Source of the DNA: Clostridiales bacterium
Lineage (GTDB): Bacteria > Bacillota > Clostridia > Oscillospirales > Oscillospiraceae
Assembly (NCBI GenBank): GCA_022787565.1
Contig: JALFVN010000028.1
Coordinates: forward strand, 1-64,000
Direction: 5' to 3'
DNA length: 64,000 nt
The position numbers and the translations under genes are program-made. Below the pieces are notes generated by a model. That model ran no database searches, was not told where the DNA came from, and worked only from the letters and a program-made list of their open reading frames with translations. Position 1 is the stretch's first letter; every line of letters starts with the position of its first letter. Below are positions 61,206-64,000 of this stretch, one piece after another.

Positions 61206-61952
61206 TTATTTCATCACGGCAAGGACAGTGACATTGTCCCGGGCTCCCCTGTTCAGCGCCTTGCTCATCAGGGAGCGGCAAAGCAGCTCCGGTTCGGGAT
61301 ATTCCCGGGAGTATTCCAGGATCTCGTCGTCAGAGACAATGTTTGAAAGTCCGTCGGAGCAGAGCAGCAAAAAATCTCCGCCCTGAAGACTGAATTCAAA
61401 ATAATCCGCGTCCACCTGTGCTTCAGAGCCCAGAGCCCGTGTGATCACATTGCGCTGGGGATGATTCTTTGCCTGCTCCTTGGTTATTGCGCCGTATTCC
61501 ACCAGATCCTCCACCAGAGAATGATCCCGGGTGATCTGGGTAATGCAGTCCAGACGGCGGGAGATATGGTAGGCACGGCTGTCGCCCACATTGATAATAT
61601 ACCCATTTCCGTTGGACTTAACAACACCGCCCACGATCGTGGTGCCCATGCCGTTGTACTCCTCGTCAAACTGGGAGTATTCATAGGCTACGCCGTTGGC
61701 CTCAGTGCAGGCGTCCCTGAGAATCTTCTGGAAGTCCAGCGCACGGTGTACCCGCGAGGTAAGCTTTGCGTAGATATAGGACACAAAGGCCTTGTTGGAA
61801 AGCTGGCTTGCCAGCCCGCCGGCCTTTGCCCCGCCCATACCGTCGCAGAGCGCCACCACAAGGCAGTCCTTGGCGTCGCATTTTTCGATGATAAAGCTGT
61901 CCTGGTTGTCCTTTCTGACCTTACCCTTGTCTGTAAGACCAAAGCTTTTCAT
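61206..61952 (-). CDS. prpC: PP2C-type Ser/Thr phosphatase PrpC
   Basis: 248 residues. Metal-binding KVRKDNQDSF, LCDGMGGAKAG, NVGDSRAYHI, ITRDHSLVEDLV and LCSDGLSNIV motifs of bacterial PP2C. Reverses PrkC phosphorylation; 9 nt before prkC. Confidence 0.95.
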   Translation of the reverse strand: MKSFGLTDKGKVRKDNQDSFIIEKCDAKDCLVVALCDGMGGAKAGGLASQLSNKAFVSYIYAKLTSRVHRALDFQKILRDACTEANGVAYEYSQFDEEYNGMGTTIVGGVVKSNGNGYIINVGDSRAYHISRRLDCITQITRDHSLVEDLVEYGAITKEQAKNHPQRNVITRALGSEAQVDADYFEFSLQGGDFLLLCSDGLSNIVSDDEILEYSREYPEPELLCRSLMSKALNRGARDNVTVLAVMK

Positions 61953-61984
61953 AGCATCAGATCCTTTAACCGTTACCCGGCGGC

Positions 61985-63016
61985 TTATTTTCCCGCCTGC
62001 ATTTTTCTTCGAAGCTGACCGCAGGAAGCGTCCACATCTCCCCCAAGCTTGCGGCGCACAGTCACATTTACCCCGGCATCCTCAAGAATTTTAATGAATG
62101 CCTTCATATGTCCGGGAGTGGAGGGGCGGAACTGCCGCTCTTCCACATGATTCAGCGGGATAAGATTCACATGGGCGCAGACCGCTCTGGCGTGCTTTGC
62201 CAGAAGACGGGCGTGATACTCGGTATCGTTCACCCCGTCGATCATGGCGTACTCAAAGGATATCCTTCGCCCGGTGCGCAGGTAGTATTTCCGGCAGGCC
62301 TCGATCAGCGGCCCCACTCCCCTGCCGCGGTTGGCCGGCATGATTTTTGAGCGGGTCTCGTCATCCGGGGCGTGGAGAGAAACGGAGAGCGTGATCTGCA
62401 GATCCCTGTCCGCCAGCTCATCAAAACGTTCGATCAGGCCGCAGGTGGAAAGAGAGATGTGCCTCATGCCGATGTTCATCCCTTTCGGGTGGTTCACCAG
62501 GGAGAGAAAACGCATCACATTGTCAAAGTTATCCAGCGGTTCGCCAATGCCCATCAGCACGATGTTGGAAATGGGCTTACCTGAATCCAGCTGAGAAAAC
62601 AGGACCTCATCCAGCATCTCCGAGGGCTCCAGAGAGCGGACAAGACCGCCGATGGTGGAAGCGCAAAAGGCGCAGCCCTGACGGCAGCCCACCTGGGAGG
62701 AAATGCAGACGGTATTTCCGTGCTGATAGCTCATCACAACCGTTTCGACGGCGTTGCCATCCTTCAGTTCCCAGAGATATTTTATCGTACCGTCGATCCG
62801 GGAAACCTGCTTGCTGAGCACCCTGGGTTCATGGAGAAAATACTCCTCCTTCAGCTTTTCCCGCAGTGGCTTGGGCAGATCGCTCATTCCATCAAAATCC
62901 CGGATGCCGCGGCCAAGCCATCGAAACACCTGGGATGCCCGGTACTTTGGCTGGCCCAGGGCGGCAAAATCGGCTTCCAGCTCCTCCGGGAGCATGGATA
63001 CTATGTCTTTCTTCAT
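61985..63016 (-). CDS. rlmN: 23S rRNA (A2503-C2)/tRNA (A37-C2)-methyltransferase RlmN
   Basis: 343 residues. Radical-SAM Cys triad in CRQGCAFCAS, conserved GMGEPLDN-type IGEPLDN, SLHAPDDETRSKIMP, and the second catalytic Cys in DASCGQLR near the C-terminus. Overlaps rsmB by 4 nt; first complete gene of the operon running through spoVM. Confidence 0.95.
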   Translation of the reverse strand: MKKDIVSMLPEELEADFAALGQPKYRASQVFRWLGRGIRDFDGMSDLPKPLREKLKEEYFLHEPRVLSKQVSRIDGTIKYLWELKDGNAVETVVMSYQHGNTVCISSQVGCRQGCAFCASTIGGLVRSLEPSEMLDEVLFSQLDSGKPISNIVLMGIGEPLDNFDNVMRFLSLVNHPKGMNIGMRHISLSTCGLIERFDELADRDLQITLSVSLHAPDDETRSKIMPANRGRGVGPLIEACRKYYLRTGRRISFEYAMIDGVNDTEYHARLLAKHARAVCAHVNLIPLNHVEERQFRPSTPGHMKAFIKILEDAGVNVTVRRKLGGDVDASCGQLRRKMQAGK

Positions 63017-64000
63017 CTGAATTTCCTTCTCAGCTTGGCTGCAAAAAATCCGTCCGTACCGTCGACGTTGGGCCAGAAGGTGTACATGCCGTTTTCGGAC
63101 CGTTTTGAACCTGCAGCAAAATCTACCGGTTCAAAATCATGATGCCGGGAAAGAAACCCGGCCACAACATCCCGGTTTTCCTCCTGCAGGACGGTGCAGG
63201 TGGAATAAAGCAGGAGCCCTCCCGGCTTCACGCAGCAGGAGACATTTTCCAGAATATCCTGCTGTATCCGGGGAAGCCGCGCTGTTTCCTCTTCGGTTTT
63301 TTCCCGGATCTCGGGCTTCTTGCGGATAACACCCAGACCCGAACAGGGCACATCGGCGATCACCGCGTCAAATCGGCCCATCAGTTCGGGCATAGGCTCT
63401 CTGGCGTCAGCCCGGCGAGTATGGATAATATCCAGACCCAGCCGCGCTGCTCCTTTATGAATGAGCGGCAGCTTTTTTTCGTGAATATCGCAGGATAAAA
63501 TGCTGCCTTTGTTCTCCATGGCAATGGCCGCGGCAAAGGATTTTCCACCCGGCGCGGCACAGGCGTCAAGCACCTGCATTCCGGGCTTTAAGTCAAGGAT
63601 CTGAACGGCCATGGCCGCCGCTCTGTCCTGTACATAGAAAAGCCCTTCTTCAAATCCGGGCAGAGCGGACACATTTCCGCCCTTCAGACTCAGGCAGTTT
63701 TCCGGGTATTCCGGAAGAGAGAACGGCATTTCAAGCCGCAGCAGGCTGCGGACGATATTCTCTTTCCCGGTTTTCAGGGTGTTGACCTGCAAGTCCAGAG
63801 GGGCAGGACTGTTATTGGCGGCAAGAAATTCTTCCGCGAAAGCATAGCCCTGCTGTTTGGTGATTTTTTCCCCGATCCACCGGGGATGACTGTACTTTAT
63901 GCTGAGATATTCCGCTGTTCCCTCTCCCGGTACAGGAGGCAAATTGCCGGCGGAATCGGCGATCTTCCGCAGCACGGCGTTAACCAGCCCGGAAGCCCTG
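63013..64000 (-). CDS. rsmB: 16S rRNA (cytosine967-C5)-methyltransferase RsmB, 5' end cut by the window
   Basis: The reading frame is open to the last base (ASGLVNAVLRKIADS at the edge), so the N-terminal NusB-like domain lies mostly outside. SAM-binding DACAAPGGKSFAA, the DVPCSGLGVIRK motif IV Cys and YSTCTV motif VI Cys are visible. Part of the rsmB-rlmN-prpC-prkC-rsgA operon. Confidence 0.93.
   Translation of the reverse strand, partial: RASGLVNAVLRKIADSAGNLPPVPGEGTAEYLSIKYSHPRWIGEKITKQQGYAFAEEFLAANNSPAPLDLQVNTLKTGKENIVRSLLRLEMPFSLPEYPENCLSLKGGNVSALPGFEEGLFYVQDRAAAMAVQILDLKPGMQVLDACAAPGGKSFAAAIAMENKGSILSCDIHEKKLPLIHKGAARLGLDIIHTRRADAREPMPELMGRFDAVIADVPCSGLGVIRKKPEIREKTEEETARLPRIQQDILENVSCCVKPGGLLLYSTCTVLQEENRDVVAGFLSRHHDFEPVDFAAGSKRSENGMYTFWPNVDGTDGFFAAKLRRKFR

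Overview
The window comes from an endospore-forming Clostridium-class Firmicute with a fairly high G+C content. An Oscillospiraceae-type gut bacterium is the best fit, but family level is inference. Sporulation genes are scattered throughout: spoIVA, cwlD, a sigH-like sigma factor, yunB, cotJ, a SPOCS/LysM coat-type protein and a 23-codon spoVM. Other typical features are PPi-dependent phosphofructokinase, class II aldolase, a class II-type GalT, and the orders SpoIID-queA-tgt-yajC, ruvCAB, trmK-nif3 and rlmN-prpC-prkC-rsgA-spoVM.

Layout. 0-5 kb: an AT-richer nitrilase, rlmD, a small lipoprotein, an HD protein, an Sfp-type phosphopantetheinyl transferase and dapA. 5-21 kb: a dense + strand housekeeping and sporulation block (SpoIID-like, queA, tgt, yajC, xer, ruvCAB, sigH-like, trmK, nif3, spoIVA, cwlD, radA). 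20.9-22 kb: a second tyrosine recombinase transcribed leftward, with a dif-like palindrome between its promoter and its start codon. 22-29.3 kb: a decayed galactan/galactose locus, with a truncated GH13 lipoprotein, a LacI regulator, an unrecognised 595-residue protein, a broken GH53 galactanase, and intact galK and galT. 29.4-33.4 kb: a P-type-ATPase-like protein lacking the catalytic motifs, class II aldolase and a divergent PPi-PFK. 33.5-40.3 kb: a VWA/MoxR pair, a papain-like protein, formyl-THF cyclo-ligase and an ECF metal transporter (CbiMN fusion, CbiQ, CbiO). 40.9-47.5 kb: the cotJ operon. 47.6-64 kb: hydrolase/GNAT genes, ligA, yunB, a methionine-gamma-lyase-like gene, murD, RNase P RNA, yebC, the SPOCS gene, spoVM, and the rsgA-prkC-prpC-rlmN-rsmB operon, which runs off the right edge.

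Main discovery. The spore-coat manganese-catalase gene cotJC is split by a 5,461-bp element. The N-terminal part (41440-41629) and C-terminal part (47091-47500) are separated by DNA bounded by a 9-bp direct repeat (TAGGTACAG) and 12-bp inverted inner arms (GGGGTCAAAATG / CATTTTGACCCC). Recombination between the direct repeats restores an exact 199-codon cotJC frame and the missing EELGHLE metal-ligand motif. The element encodes a large serine recombinase, a translationally coupled 68-residue protein behind a sigma-E-like promoter, a DJ-1-family protein, RNase Z, a nucleotidyltransferase-like protein and a VanZ-like protein. This looks like a skin-type developmentally excised element that has captured housekeeping genes. 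Excision in the mother cell is inferred, not shown.

Other points of note: the spoVM micro-gene; a dif-like site upstream of a Xer gene; an intact but catalytically stripped P-type ATPase; a fused CotJA-CotJB protein; a terminator hairpin that sequesters the spoIVA ribosome binding site; and a chain of palindromes after rnpB.
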